From contig NZ_FNLC01000001.1 in the NCBI RefSeq assembly GCF_900104065.1, positions 620,001 through 684,000 on the forward strand: 64,000 nt of DNA, written 5' to 3'. The notes beneath the pieces are model-generated. The model saw only the letters and a program-made list of their open reading frames with translations. It was not told where the DNA came from and did no database searches. Below, in pieces: positions 9,153 to 18,900 of the stretch. Made by a program: the position numbers and the translations under genes. Positions within the stretch are counted from its first letter, which is position 1; the number at the start of each line of letters is the position of its first letter. The DNA comes from Natronobacterium texcoconense (GTDB taxonomy: Archaea > Halobacteriota > Halobacteria > Halobacteriales > Natrialbaceae).

Positions 9153-10214
9153 TCAGGAGATGACGCCGGTCTTCGTCGCGACGTCTCGAGCGGCCTCCTC
9201 GTTCATCCCGTCGCCGAGAATCGTGTAGCGGTCGCGGATCTCGTGGCAGGACGTCAGCGCCTCGAGGACCGTTTCGTCGTCGATGCCCAGTTCCGTGGCG
9301 GTCGTCGGTGCGTCGATACTGTCGAGGGCGTCACGGATGTCCGTCCAGAACCCTTTTTCCCCGCCGTGGAGGTACGCGGTCATGATCGAGCCGACGCCGA
9401 CCTGATGGCCGTGCAGCGCCGCGTTCGGTTCCAGTCGATCGAGCTGGTGGGAGAAGAGGTGTTCCGCACCACTGGCGGGTCGTGAGGAGCCGGCGATGCT
9501 CATCGCGACGCCGGAAGACATCAGCGCCTTGGTGACGACCCAGGACGACTCCTCGAGTCCGGGGCGGATGAGGTCGGCGTTGTCGACCAGAATTTCGGCG
9601 GTCATCTCCGAGAGTGCGGCGGCGTATTCGGAGTACTCGACGTTCTTGAGCCGTTTCGCGAGCCGCCAGTCCATGACGGCGGTGTAGTTCGAGATGATGT
9701 CCGCACAGCCGGCGGTCGTCAGTTCCCAGGGTGCCTCCGCGAGTACGGTAGTATCGGCGACGACGGCCAGCGGCGGCTCTGCCGCGACGCTATGGCGGGT
9801 GTCGCCGTCGGGAACCGAGCCGCGATTACTGACGATCCCGTCGTGACTGGCGGCCGTCGGGATCGAGAGAAAGCCCATCGAGAGGTGGTGGCTCGCCATC
9901 TTCGCGATGTCGATCGCCTTGCCGCCGCCGATGCCGACGAGGTAGGAAACCTCCTCGGCCTCGGCGACCTCGATCACCTTCTCGACGGAGTCGAAGGTCG
10001 CGGATTCGATCGTGACGACGGCGGGATCGATCCCTGCAGCTTCGAAGTCTTCGGCGATCGGATCCGCGGCGACCTCGCGCGGCGTGGGACTGGTGACGAA
10101 CAGCGGTCGTCCCTGCAGGTGAAGATCGTCGACGACGTCGACGACCTCGTCGAGGACGCCGTGGCCGACGGCGACGTTTCGTGGGAGTCGAATCCACTTC
10201 GACTTCTGGAACAT
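9153..10214 (-). CDS. egsA: NAD(P)-dependent glycerol-1-phosphate dehydrogenase
   Basis: EgsA reduces dihydroxyacetone phosphate to sn-glycerol-1-phosphate, the backbone with archaeal stereochemistry for ether lipids. The 353-residue protein shows the family features: a dinucleotide-binding GIGGGKAIDIAK segment near residue 95, SIPTAASHDGI, and zinc ligands in GCADIISN, GAEHLFSH and LHGHQVG. Its length is normal for the family. The ATG start (MFQKSKWI) has a TATA-like box about 27 bases upstream. It is divergent from an MFS transporter gene. The assignment is firm. Confidence 0.96.
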   Translation of the reverse strand: MFQKSKWIRLPRNVAVGHGVLDEVVDVVDDLHLQGRPLFVTSPTPREVAADPIAEDFEAAGIDPAVVTIESATFDSVEKVIEVAEAEEVSYLVGIGGGKAIDIAKMASHHLSMGFLSIPTAASHDGIVSNRGSVPDGDTRHSVAAEPPLAVVADTTVLAEAPWELTTAGCADIISNYTAVMDWRLAKRLKNVEYSEYAAALSEMTAEILVDNADLIRPGLEESSWVVTKALMSSGVAMSIAGSSRPASGAEHLFSHQLDRLEPNAALHGHQVGVGSIMTAYLHGGEKGFWTDIRDALDSIDAPTTATELGIDDETVLEALTSCHEIRDRYTILGDGMNEEAARDVATKTGVIS

Positions 10215-10236
10215 ATGCTGTCAACGGTGTGGGGGG

Positions 10237-10244
10237 CATAAAAT
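10237..10244 (-). promoter_or_regulatory. TATA-like box of egsA
   Basis: On the minus strand the sequence reads ATTTTATG, centred about 27 bases from the egsA ATG, as expected for a leaderless transcript. Confidence 0.5.
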
Positions 10245-10325
10245 CGTTCTCGTCGCACGTCCGCGGACACCGTCGCCGGGATAGTGGCATACTTGGGGCC
10301 CGAATTCCTTCGACCGACCAGTACA

Positions 10326-11510
10326 GTGAGACGTGACGTCGGCATTCGGTACGGTCCACACCTCGCGGCGGCGAGCGTCGGCTACGTCCTGTTCTCCTAC
10401 GCCTCCGTTCCGGGAGTCGTCGTCGAGACGTTCGGCGTCGGCTTCACCGCCGTCGGACTCCTGATGAGCGGCGCGCTCGCGTCGTTCGTCGTCGTCCAGG
10501 CGGTCGGCGGCCGACTCGTCGACGACCGGCCGACCGTCGGCGTCTTGCTCGCGGTCGTGGTCGCCAACGCCGGACTCGCTCTGGTCATGGACCTGACCAC
10601 CTCGTTCGCAGTATTGCTCGCGCTCCGGACCGTCTGGGGACTCGCCGGCGGCCTCGCGGTGACCGTCTGTGCGACCCACCTCTCGAGAGTGTACGAGGGA
10701 CCGACCGCGACCTGGCAGCAGGGATTAAACGGCGCGATGTTCACCGGCGGCGGGGCCGTCGCTTTCCTCGTGACGCCAGTCGTCGTCGCCCAGACGGGCT
10801 GGTTCGGCGTCCACGCCGTCGGCGCGCTCGTCTCGATTCCGGCGATCGTCGCGCTCTGGGCGGCGCGTTCTCGAGCGGACCTGACGACTCCGAGGACCGC
10901 CGACGGACAGCAGGTAGCGACCGACGGCGACGCCGCGGAACTCCCGAGTCGCCTCGAGGTCGTCCGCTCTCCGATCGTGCTGTTGGCGGCGGCGTGTAAC
11001 GTCGCCACGCTGGGGGCGTACGTCACGCTCTCGACGTTCGTTCCGGCGTACTTCGCGGATCTCGGTATCGTCGGGCCGATGAGCGCGTTCGCGCTGTTCG
11101 TCGCCTCGTTCGGCCGCGTCGGTGGCGGTATCGCAGTTCTCCGGCCGGACATCCACGACGGCCGGGTGATCGCTGGCGCTGCTGCCGTCGGGACGGTCTG
11201 TCTGTTCGGGTTGCTCGCCGGCACCGGGTCTGGGCAGACGGCGATCCTCGTCGTGCTCTCGCTGATCGCGCTCGCTTCGGTATCGTTACCCTTCGGAGCG
11301 ATCTTCAAGACGACGGCAGCGGCGACGAGTCGCGACGCCACTGCCGTGGCGTTCGTCGTCGCGATCGGAAACGTGGCTGCGCTGGTTCTCCCCGCAGTTA
11401 CGGGCTGGATACGCGACGTGACGGGCGATTACGGACTCGCGTTCGCGGTCGTCGGCGCCCTGAACCTCGTCGCCGCCGTCGCTGGTATCGCGATCGCTCG
11501 CCGGGGCTAA
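10326..11510 (+). CDS. Major facilitator superfamily transporter
   Basis: A 394-residue protein with about twelve hydrophobic segments in two blocks of six, split by a polar loop near residues 185-205, as in MFS permeases of the nitrate/nitrite or oxalate/formate-like groups. The substrate cannot be inferred. The start is uncertain: I use the GTG that begins MRRDVGIRYG just before the first membrane helix; another GTG at 10284 would add 14 residues without obvious function. Convergent with the epimerase gene. Confidence 0.85.
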   Translation: MRRDVGIRYGPHLAAASVGYVLFSYASVPGVVVETFGVGFTAVGLLMSGALASFVVVQAVGGRLVDDRPTVGVLLAVVVANAGLALVMDLTTSFAVLLALRTVWGLAGGLAVTVCATHLSRVYEGPTATWQQGLNGAMFTGGGAVAFLVTPVVVAQTGWFGVHAVGALVSIPAIVALWAARSRADLTTPRTADGQQVATDGDAAELPSRLEVVRSPIVLLAAACNVATLGAYVTLSTFVPAYFADLGIVGPMSAFALFVASFGRVGGGIAVLRPDIHDGRVIAGAAAVGTVCLFGLLAGTGSGQTAILVVLSLIALASVSLPFGAIFKTTAAATSRDATAVAFVVAIGNVAALVLPAVTGWIRDVTGDYGLAFAVVGALNLVAAVAGIAIARRG

Positions 11511-11545
11511 CTTAGAGCGTGTCGGATCGCTCGGCGAGAGACGAA

Positions 11546-12535
11546 CTAGAACGTGTCGAGAATACCGAGCACGCGTTCCTCCGCTTCCCTGTCCGGCCCG
11601 TTCTCGCGCCCATCACGGTCGCTCTCGAGGTGGTCCTCGACCGCTCGACCCATCGCTTCCTCGAGCGGCGTCGACTCCCAGCCCAGGTCTGCGAGTTTCG
11701 CCGTCGAGAGGACGTGTGGATAGTCGCGGTAGAGGGGGTAGTCCTCGAGGTCGATGTCGCCGGCCTCGAGTTCGCGCGGACCGGCGTGGACGATTTCGAC
11801 GTCGGTCTCTAGCTGGTCGGCGATCAGTTCGACCATCTCGTCCAGCGTGACGATGCGCCGGTCGCCCGTGTTGTACGCCTCGCCGGGTTCGCCGCGTTCG
11901 GCGACGACTCGCAGGGTGCTGGCGACGTCCTCGACGTAGACGCGGTGCCAGACGTTCGTTCCGTCGCCGGGGACGACGACCCGGTCGAACCGGTTCACGC
12001 GGTCGATCCAGAAATCGAGTCGCTCGGTGTAGTCGTGGGGGCCGTAGACGATCGGCGGGCGGACCGCCATCGCGTTGACGCCGTTCTCGGCGGCCTCGAA
12101 GACCGCGCGGTCGCCCTCGGCTTTCCGGTTGCCGTACGTGTCGTGGGAGTCGTCGGTCGCCTGCTCCTCGGTACACGGCTCCAGCGGCGTCTCGTCCTCG
12201 CGCTTGGGAATCTCCTCGCGGCCGTAGGACGATCCGCTCGAGATGTAGACGTACGCCTCGCAGTCGTCGAAAATCCGGGTCGCCCTCCGGACGTCTTCCG
12301 GGTAGTAGGCCACGCAGTCGAAGACGGCGTCAGGGTCGACCGCGTCCGCGGCCGCCTCGAGCGCGTCGTCGTCAGTCCGGTCGCCCTGGACGTGTTCGAC
12401 GCGGTCCTCGTCGGCGAAGGGGTTGTCGTGGTTACCCCGGTTGAAAATCGTCACGTCGTAGTCGTTTGCGAGCAGTTCCGTCACGAGGTGGCGACCGATG
12501 AATCGCGTCCCTCCGATAACGAGTGCGTCGTCCAT
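11546..12535 (-). CDS. NAD-dependent epimerase/dehydratase family protein (extended SDR)
   Basis: A 329-residue extended short-chain dehydrogenase. The N-terminus ALVIGGTRFIGRHL is the nucleotide-binding GxxxxIG fingerprint, followed by the acceptor-specific region NRGNHDN. The catalytic pair region appears as SSGSSYG, with a YGNRKAEGD segment (Y-x-x-x-K) near residue 136, and the C-terminal half has PIVYGPHDYTERLDFW. Proteins of this type act on nucleotide sugars or related isomers; some resemble the chloroplast RNA-binding CSP41 group. The start is the ATG directly before the Rossmann strand. It is divergent from the AddB-like gene. Substrate unknown. Confidence 0.88.
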   Translation of the reverse strand: MDDALVIGGTRFIGRHLVTELLANDYDVTIFNRGNHDNPFADEDRVEHVQGDRTDDDALEAAADAVDPDAVFDCVAYYPEDVRRATRIFDDCEAYVYISSGSSYGREEIPKREDETPLEPCTEEQATDDSHDTYGNRKAEGDRAVFEAAENGVNAMAVRPPIVYGPHDYTERLDFWIDRVNRFDRVVVPGDGTNVWHRVYVEDVASTLRVVAERGEPGEAYNTGDRRIVTLDEMVELIADQLETDVEIVHAGPRELEAGDIDLEDYPLYRDYPHVLSTAKLADLGWESTPLEEAMGRAVEDHLESDRDGRENGPDREAEERVLGILDTF

Positions 12536-12623
12536 GGTCGACGGTCGTCGCATCACAGGAAAACGATGACGAACCGCGTCGCGCTCGCGCCGGCCACTAC
12601 TCGCGTCGATCGACCGCCGTACC

Positions 12624-12629
12624 TTTATG
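12624..12629 (+). promoter_or_regulatory. TATA-like box of the AddAB-like operon
   Basis: TTTATG within ACCTTTATGTACC lies about 38 bases ahead of the ATG at 12665, which would give a short leader. It is the only clear TATA-like element in the divergent region. Confidence 0.4.
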
Positions 12630-12664
12630 TACCAACTCGGTCCTACACGGTGACGTACCAATCG

Positions 12665-14863
12665 ATGTCGCCGACAGTCCCCCTCGAGGGTAGCTGTAAA
12701 CTTCGAGAACGTCCCGCGTTCGACCCCCTCGAGGACGTCGCCCGCGAGTACGCCGCCCTCGCGGACGAGTACGGTCCCCGAAACGTGCTGGTCCTGAAAC
12801 GTCACCCGGCCGGCCTCGAGTCGGTCCGCGAGCGACTGGCCGCCGTCGACTCGACGAACGGCACGCCGCGCTCTCCCCGGATCGAGTCGGTCCCCGAACA
12901 CGCCTCGAAAGTTATCGAGGAGTACGATCCGACGCTGGATCGCCTCGAGTACGAAGAACGTATCGAACTCATCTCGCTCGTGATCGACGGCGCGAGCCGT
13001 GACGTCCCCGACTACCTCGAGCGGGCGGCCCGCCACGAGAGCTTCGCCCGCGACGTGGGACGACTGCTGCTCGAGGCGACCCGCCAGCGTCGCCGACTCG
13101 AGGACGGAACGGACGTCCACGACTGCCTCGAGTTCCTCTACGCGATGAACGACCGGTTCCACGAAGAAATCGAGTCCCGCGGCTACGTCGAGCGAGCCGA
13201 CGTGATCCCGCGAGCCGTCGACTTGCTCGAGGACGACGCCGACGGGCTTCGAACGCGAGTGACCGAATCGTTCGACGCCGTGCTCGCCCTCGAGTTCGAG
13301 GAGTACCGGGCCCTCGACAGACGCTACCTCGGCGCACTCTCGGCCGACGCACGGCTGGTCTGTCTCGGGGAGCGCCACGCCAGCGTCGAGCGAACCCGCG
13401 TCGAACCCGGCCGAATCGAGGACGTCGTCGGCGACGGACTCGAGGTCGAACTACTCGACGGGGACGCCGACTCGAGGACCGGCCCGCCACACCGCGATAT
13501 CGTCCGATTTCTCGCGACTGGGGATCCGCCGAAGACCGGCGGCGACTCGAGTGCGGAAAGCGAGAACCACACAGGACGAGCCCACCGCATCCGTTCCCGG
13601 ACCGCACGTGAGCAGGTTCGGGCGGTCGCCACCGAAATCCAGTCGCTGTCCGGGCGAGACGACTGGACGTACGACGAGTTCGCCGTCGCCGTCCCCTCGA
13701 TCGAACGGGTTCCGGACACCCGACGACGGCTCCGCGAGGCGGGCGTGCCGACGGCGACCATCGGAACCCCGTCGCTCGCGGAGGATCCGGCGGTCAACGA
13801 ACTCTACGCGTTCGTCGCGCTCCAGTGCGAGCGGGATCGGACGTCGACAGCGGACGCCGCTGAGGACGAATTCGCGCGCGAAGACGCCCTCGAGCGCCTC
13901 CGCGCCCGCGTCGAGGATTTTTCGCCCGATCTGCTCGCAGCGTGTGACGACTCGAGTGTCGTCCGCGGGCTCCGAGAGTGGATTCTGCGGACGAACCTGA
14001 AAGGCCGCATCGCGGCCGACGAGGACTGGGTCGACGCCCGCGAGCAGTACGAGGGCGTCCGTCGCGTCCTCGAGATCGCCGACTTCGTCGAGGAGACGGA
14101 CCTCGTCGGCCCGGACTGGCAGGGACTTCGACGGATGTTAGAGCGGACGATCCGGTACGACGCGCCGTACGTCCACGCCGTCGAGACCCAGCCGCCGACC
14201 GGCGGCGTCACGGTCTGTGCCGTCGACGGCCTCAAGTACGACGCCTACGAGGTCGTCTTCCTGCTGGACCTGATCGACGACGCGTATCCCGGCGAGCAGT
14301 TTCTCACGCAACTGTTCCCCGACGCGTGGCTCCGCGAGATGCCGTCGTATCCGGCCGTCACGGATCCCTCGCCCGAGACGGTCGCGGAGACGTTCGCGAC
14401 GGTCGACAGCCCGGAGGAAGTCGGCGACGCCTTCGAGACCTATCACGCCCAGCGGTCGCGGCGACGGCTCGCGCTCGGTGCCCGCGCCGCACGGAGTCGC
14501 CTCTACTGCTGTTCCTACGAGCGAGGTTCCGGCGGACTGCGCCGCACCTACGACGAATCCCGCTACCTCCAGCTAATCGCATCGACGCCCGGACTCGCCC
14601 TCGAGGACGCCGACACCCGCGACGAGGCAGCGATCCACGGCGAGACGAACGCACTCGAGGCCGTCCTCGACCAGCCACACGGCGAACTCGAGCGGGTCCT
14701 CCGGGAGGCGAGTACGGGCGGCGAAGCCGACCTCGCGGACACAGAAGAACTGTTCGAGGAGATTGCCGTCGTCCTGTCGGACGGAGACGTCGACGACGAA
14801 CTCGCCGAAGCGGTGCGTTCGCAGTTCGAGTTCGCGGCGGGCGAGGTGATGCGGAATGACTGA
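12665..14863 (+). CDS. AddB-like pseudo-helicase subunit (UvrD-fold, no Walker A)
   Basis: A 732-residue protein that I place with AddB/RecC-like helicase-fold subunits. The N-terminus should carry a Walker A motif but has PLEGSCKLRERPA followed by a helix and the strand RNVLVLKRH. The position of motif II reads ALEFEEYRALD, followed by RLVCLGERHASVERT where active helicases have a GDxxQS motif. Near residue 510-540 the strand-and-loop VTVCAVDGLKYDAYEVVFLLDLID resembles motif V, followed by GEQF. All match an inactive UvrD-like scaffold, as in AddB. Next come the nuclease-like protein (8-bp overlap) and the AddA-like protein, so the three probably form a double-strand-break end-processing complex. 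The start is the ATG reading MSPTVPL; upstream in-frame sequence is antisense to the epimerase. Confidence 0.8.
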   Translation: MSPTVPLEGSCKLRERPAFDPLEDVAREYAALADEYGPRNVLVLKRHPAGLESVRERLAAVDSTNGTPRSPRIESVPEHASKVIEEYDPTLDRLEYEERIELISLVIDGASRDVPDYLERAARHESFARDVGRLLLEATRQRRRLEDGTDVHDCLEFLYAMNDRFHEEIESRGYVERADVIPRAVDLLEDDADGLRTRVTESFDAVLALEFEEYRALDRRYLGALSADARLVCLGERHASVERTRVEPGRIEDVVGDGLEVELLDGDADSRTGPPHRDIVRFLATGDPPKTGGDSSAESENHTGRAHRIRSRTAREQVRAVATEIQSLSGRDDWTYDEFAVAVPSIERVPDTRRRLREAGVPTATIGTPSLAEDPAVNELYAFVALQCERDRTSTADAAEDEFAREDALERLRARVEDFSPDLLAACDDSSVVRGLREWILRTNLKGRIAADEDWVDAREQYEGVRRVLEIADFVEETDLVGPDWQGLRRMLERTIRYDAPYVHAVETQPPTGGVTVCAVDGLKYDAYEVVFLLDLIDDAYPGEQFLTQLFPDAWLREMPSYPAVTDPSPETVAETFATVDSPEEVGDAFETYHAQRSRRRLALGARAARSRLYCCSYERGSGGLRRTYDESRYLQLIASTPGLALEDADTRDEAAIHGETNALEAVLDQPHGELERVLREASTGGEADLADTEELFEEIAVVLSDGDVDDELAEAVRSQFEFAAGEVMRND

Positions 14864-15905
14864 CGGGTCCGACGCTCTGTCGGTCGAAGCCCTTCGGTCC
14901 TACCTCCACTGTCCCCGCCAGTACGAGTTCGCGCACGTCCACGACCTCGAGGGGACCGGCGAGGACGACGCGACCGACGACCGCGTCTCCCTGCTTCGAA
15001 CGGCGATCTGTGCCGCCCTCGAGACCGGCGAAACTGACCGGGAGACACTCGAGACGGTCGCAAAACGGCGGTTGACGGCGCTGTGGAACGACCACGACGA
15101 ACCGTTTCACTCGCAGGTCCAGCGACGCCACGAACGGCGCGTTCTCGAGGCGACGCTCCGGGCGTACCTCGAACGTGCGGGCGTCGAACACGCGACCGGA
15201 ATCGAGCAACTGCGACGAGACGTCGACGGGAACGCTGAACCACTCGTCGGGCCGGAAATCGAACTCTCGAGTACGGTCTCGGTCGTCGACTCCGACGACA
15301 CGGTGGACGAAGACGTCGAAACCGAATCGGTGACCCTCGAGGCAAGCGTCGACTACGTCTACGGCGACGGCTCGTCGCTCGTCGGCGTCCGGTTCGTCCC
15401 CACGCTCTGGCCGATGGGCTATCTCCGATACCGATCCGAGTGGGAGGACGTCGAGGACCAGTTTATCGATCACTTCGACCCCGAGGCCGACGCGTTCGAC
15501 CCCGATCCAGCAGGAACGTTGCTCGAGACCGCCGTCGCCCTCGACGGCCTCCGGAGCTACGCCGACCGACTCGGCCTGTCCGACCGAACCTGCCGGTACG
15601 TCTGGATTCCGCTCGCCGACCGCTCGGAGACGTCGGTCAACTGGGTGCGAGAAACCGTCGAGACGGACCTCGAGGTCGCAGATCTCACCGACGTCTACGT
15701 CGACCACCACACGTTCGGGATGACTCACGAACACCGCAACCGGACCGTCGACGGGCGACTCGAGTCGGTCGTCGACCGGATCGAGTCGAACGGCTTCGAT
15801 CCGGGCGAGCAGTGGGACGACGTCGTCGACGACGTCTGTCCCGACTGCGAGTACCGGGTCTGCTGTGGCGAGTACGTCGGCACGGAGGTGACGTTCGATG
15901 GGTGA
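14856..15905 (+). CDS. Iron-sulfur PD-(D/E)XK nuclease-fold protein, probably catalytically degenerate
   Basis: A 349-residue protein overlapping both neighbours by 8 bp. The cysteine layout matches Cas4/AddB nucleases with a 4Fe-4S cluster: C19 in YLHCPRQYEF and a C-terminal group C328, C331 and C336/C337 in VCPDCEYRVCCGEY. In active relatives the core has a D in a VD strand then (D/E)-x-K. Here the first strand reads ASVDYVYGDG but the next reads LVGVRFVP, so the lysine and its acidic partner are missing. I infer a structural, DNA-channel role like the nuclease domain of AddB detached as its own polypeptide. If the alignment of the second strand is wrong it could still be active. Confidence 0.8.
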   Translation: MTDGSDALSVEALRSYLHCPRQYEFAHVHDLEGTGEDDATDDRVSLLRTAICAALETGETDRETLETVAKRRLTALWNDHDEPFHSQVQRRHERRVLEATLRAYLERAGVEHATGIEQLRRDVDGNAEPLVGPEIELSSTVSVVDSDDTVDEDVETESVTLEASVDYVYGDGSSLVGVRFVPTLWPMGYLRYRSEWEDVEDQFIDHFDPEADAFDPDPAGTLLETAVALDGLRSYADRLGLSDRTCRYVWIPLADRSETSVNWVRETVETDLEVADLTDVYVDHHTFGMTHEHRNRTVDGRLESVVDRIESNGFDPGEQWDDVVDDVCPDCEYRVCCGEYVGTEVTFDG

Positions 15906-18900
15906 GCCCGAACGCGAGTCGGCGAACGACGCGCTCGAGCCCCGCGGAAACCAGGACGCGGTCATCGAGAGCACGGCCGCCTGTACCTCCGTCGACGCGG
16001 GTGCCGGAACCGGCAAGACCACGACGATGCTCATGCGGATCGAGCACGCCATCGAGAGCGGCGGGGTCGACCCCGACGACGTGCTCGTCCTGACGTTCGC
16101 GAACGAGGCTGCCGGCAGCATCCGCGACGCGGTCGCCGACCGGCTCGATCCCGAAATCGCGGCGTCGATCGACGTCTACACCTATCACTCGTTCTGTCAC
16201 CGGCTAGTCCGGGAGTACGCCTACTACCTCGGCTATTCGCCGGAGTTCGACGTCGTCACCGACCGGAAGCGCCGCCGAATCGTCGCTAGATTGCTCGCCG
16301 AGAACGACTACGGCTTCGCCGCGGCCACCGGCGACGGCTCGCCGGCCGAACTCACCGGCGCGGTCGACGGCTTCATTCAGGAGATGAGCCAGGAGGACGT
16401 CTCTCCCGGCGAACTACAGGACGCCCTGCCGGACGTCCGCACCCTCGAGCTACTCACCGAGTTCGTCCTCTGGCTCGACCGTCGAGCGAACGAGGAGCTT
16501 TCGTTCGACGCCGAGGCGCTCCGGTACTTCAACACCGAGGACCACCTCGGGACCGCGACGGAGTCGCTGGTCGACTACGGGAAACTGATCCAGTACTGTC
16601 GTGAGAAGATAGCGGACTCGTCGGCCTTCGGCGACGGCGAGGTCGTCCGGGACGTCGACCGCTACCTCGGGGTTCTCCAGGACTGCGTGACGGGGACGAT
16701 CGAGACGCTCACGCTCGATCAGCGTGAGACGAAACAGCTCCCGCGGGCGTTGTTCTGCAACCAAATTCGGCGCGAGGCGACCGATCGGATCGAACAGAGT
16801 CCCTTCGGCCGCCTGAAACACTACGTCGAGTTCCTCCGGCTCGCGCGCCACTACGCCGACGTCTACGCGGATTACCACGACGCCCTCGAGAACCAGGGGG
16901 CGCTGGACTTCGACGAACTCGTGCGGAAGGCGACACGGCTACTCGAAGACGAGGCGATCGCCCCCGAGATCACCGACCGGTGGGAGCAGGTCTACTGCGA
17001 CGAGTTCCAGGACACCGACGAGACGCAGTTTGCCCTGCTCACGGAACTGACCGACGGCCCCGACCGGCCGTCGCTGTTCGCGATCGGCGACAAGGATCAG
17101 GCGATCTACGGCTGGCGCGGGACGGATCGCAGGGGACTGGACCGACTCGAGTCCGTCTACGACGATCACGACGCGGTCGAACTCGGGCTCAACTTCCGGT
17201 CGCGCCAGGAAATTCTCGACCTGACGAATCGCTGTGAGTACGGCCCACAGTCCTCGAAGACGCTCCGGGAAGCGGACCGGACGCCGGGCGAGTACGGTGA
17301 CTACGACGACTACGAGCGTGCCGACGGCGAAACGGGGCTCGAGTCGCCGCCGGATCACGTCGTCAAGATCGAGAGCGCCGAGATCGACCGACCGATGGCC
17401 GAACAGGTTGGGACGACCGTCTCCCGGCTGCTCAACGGCGAGGCCGCGAACGTTCCGCGACGGCGACTCGAGGACGTCGCGATCGTCGTCAGGACGAACC
17501 GTCACGCCCAGGCCGTCGCGGAGGCACTCCAGAGTCGCCGGATTCCCCACGAGGTGTCCGGTTCGCCCGGCGGCGACGTCTCGCCCGGCATCCGGACGGT
17601 GCTGTCGTACCTCCGGATCCTCGTCGATCCCGATGCCGACGCCCACCTCCGGCGCGTCCTCTTCTATCGGTATCGTCTCCCGGAGTCGGATCTTCGGGTG
17701 CTACAGCAACAGGACGGACGGCTGCTGGACGCCGTCTTCGACGTCGAAAGCGACAGACTGGACCGCTCGGATCGCCTCGAGCGCGCCCGCGATCACCTCG
17801 AGACGCTCCGGGAGTACCGGCGAATCTACCCGCTCTCGGGATTCCTCCGGCGGTTCCGCGAGGTGACGCGACTCGAGTGGTTCCTCACGAACGACGAGCG
17901 CACGGAGTTCGAACGGATCGAGCGGTTCGTCGACGCCTACGACGCCGACTCGGTGCTTCGAACACTCTCCGTGGACTTTCTGGACGCTCTGGAGAACACT
18001 CTCGAGGGCAGCGAAAGCGAGCGAACGCGTGGCACGCACTCGAGCGACTGTGTGGACGTGATGACGGTCCATCAGGCGAAAGGGCTGGAGTTCGACACCG
18101 TCCTCGTTCCCTTCCTCTCGGACGAGGAGTGGTGCGTCGAGGCGGACTACGCCCAGCGGAGCCGCGAACGACTGCTCGCGGCGTTGCTTTCCGACGACGT
18201 CGACTCGCCGCTGCGTTCCGACCTCGCGGCCGAGACAGTCGGCGAGGAGTGGCGCGTGCTCCACGTCGCGCTCACCCGCGCGGAGAACCACCTCTTCCTG
18301 TTCGGTGCCGAGTACGACTACGAGGGCGAGGACGCACAGCTGGGCGTCGAGACCGCTGACGCCTGCCTCGCCGACGCGATCGAGTGGTCGACGGCTGGCC
18401 GACGGATGGACCTCTGGACGAGGTTGACCGAGAGCTTCGAGACCGTACGGGAAACCTACCCAGAGACCGTCGCCGACCGAACGACGGAACTGGCTCGCTC
18501 GAGCGGCGTAACGCCCGGATCGATCACCTACTACGCCGACTACGAGGACCGGCAGGTCGAACCGCTGCGAACGCGGGAGGCCATCGAGACGGTCCACCAG
18601 TTAGGTCGATTACTGCGCGACGACGCCCTGTTGCCCGCGGCCGACGCAGCGAGCCACGCCAATGGACGCGGGGAGGGCCTTCGGATTCCGGGCGACCGAC
18701 GGTTGTCGACGCTGACCGACGATACCGTCCGGTTCCCGGTCGAGACGCTCTCGGACGCGACCGAACTTCCGGTCGCGATCGCTCACAGCTACACCGCGAT
18801 GGAGACTCACGACACGTGTCGGCGAAAGCACTACCTCGATCACGTCGTCCGGGCGATCGACGATCCGGACGCTCGAGGCGAGGCGTCGGCCGGCGACAGC

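Noticed and set aside
11945-12664. A 240-residue N-terminal extension of the AddB-like protein
   Set aside because: The extension lies fully antisense to the epimerase gene and has shadow composition; the ATG at 12665 follows a TATA-like box.
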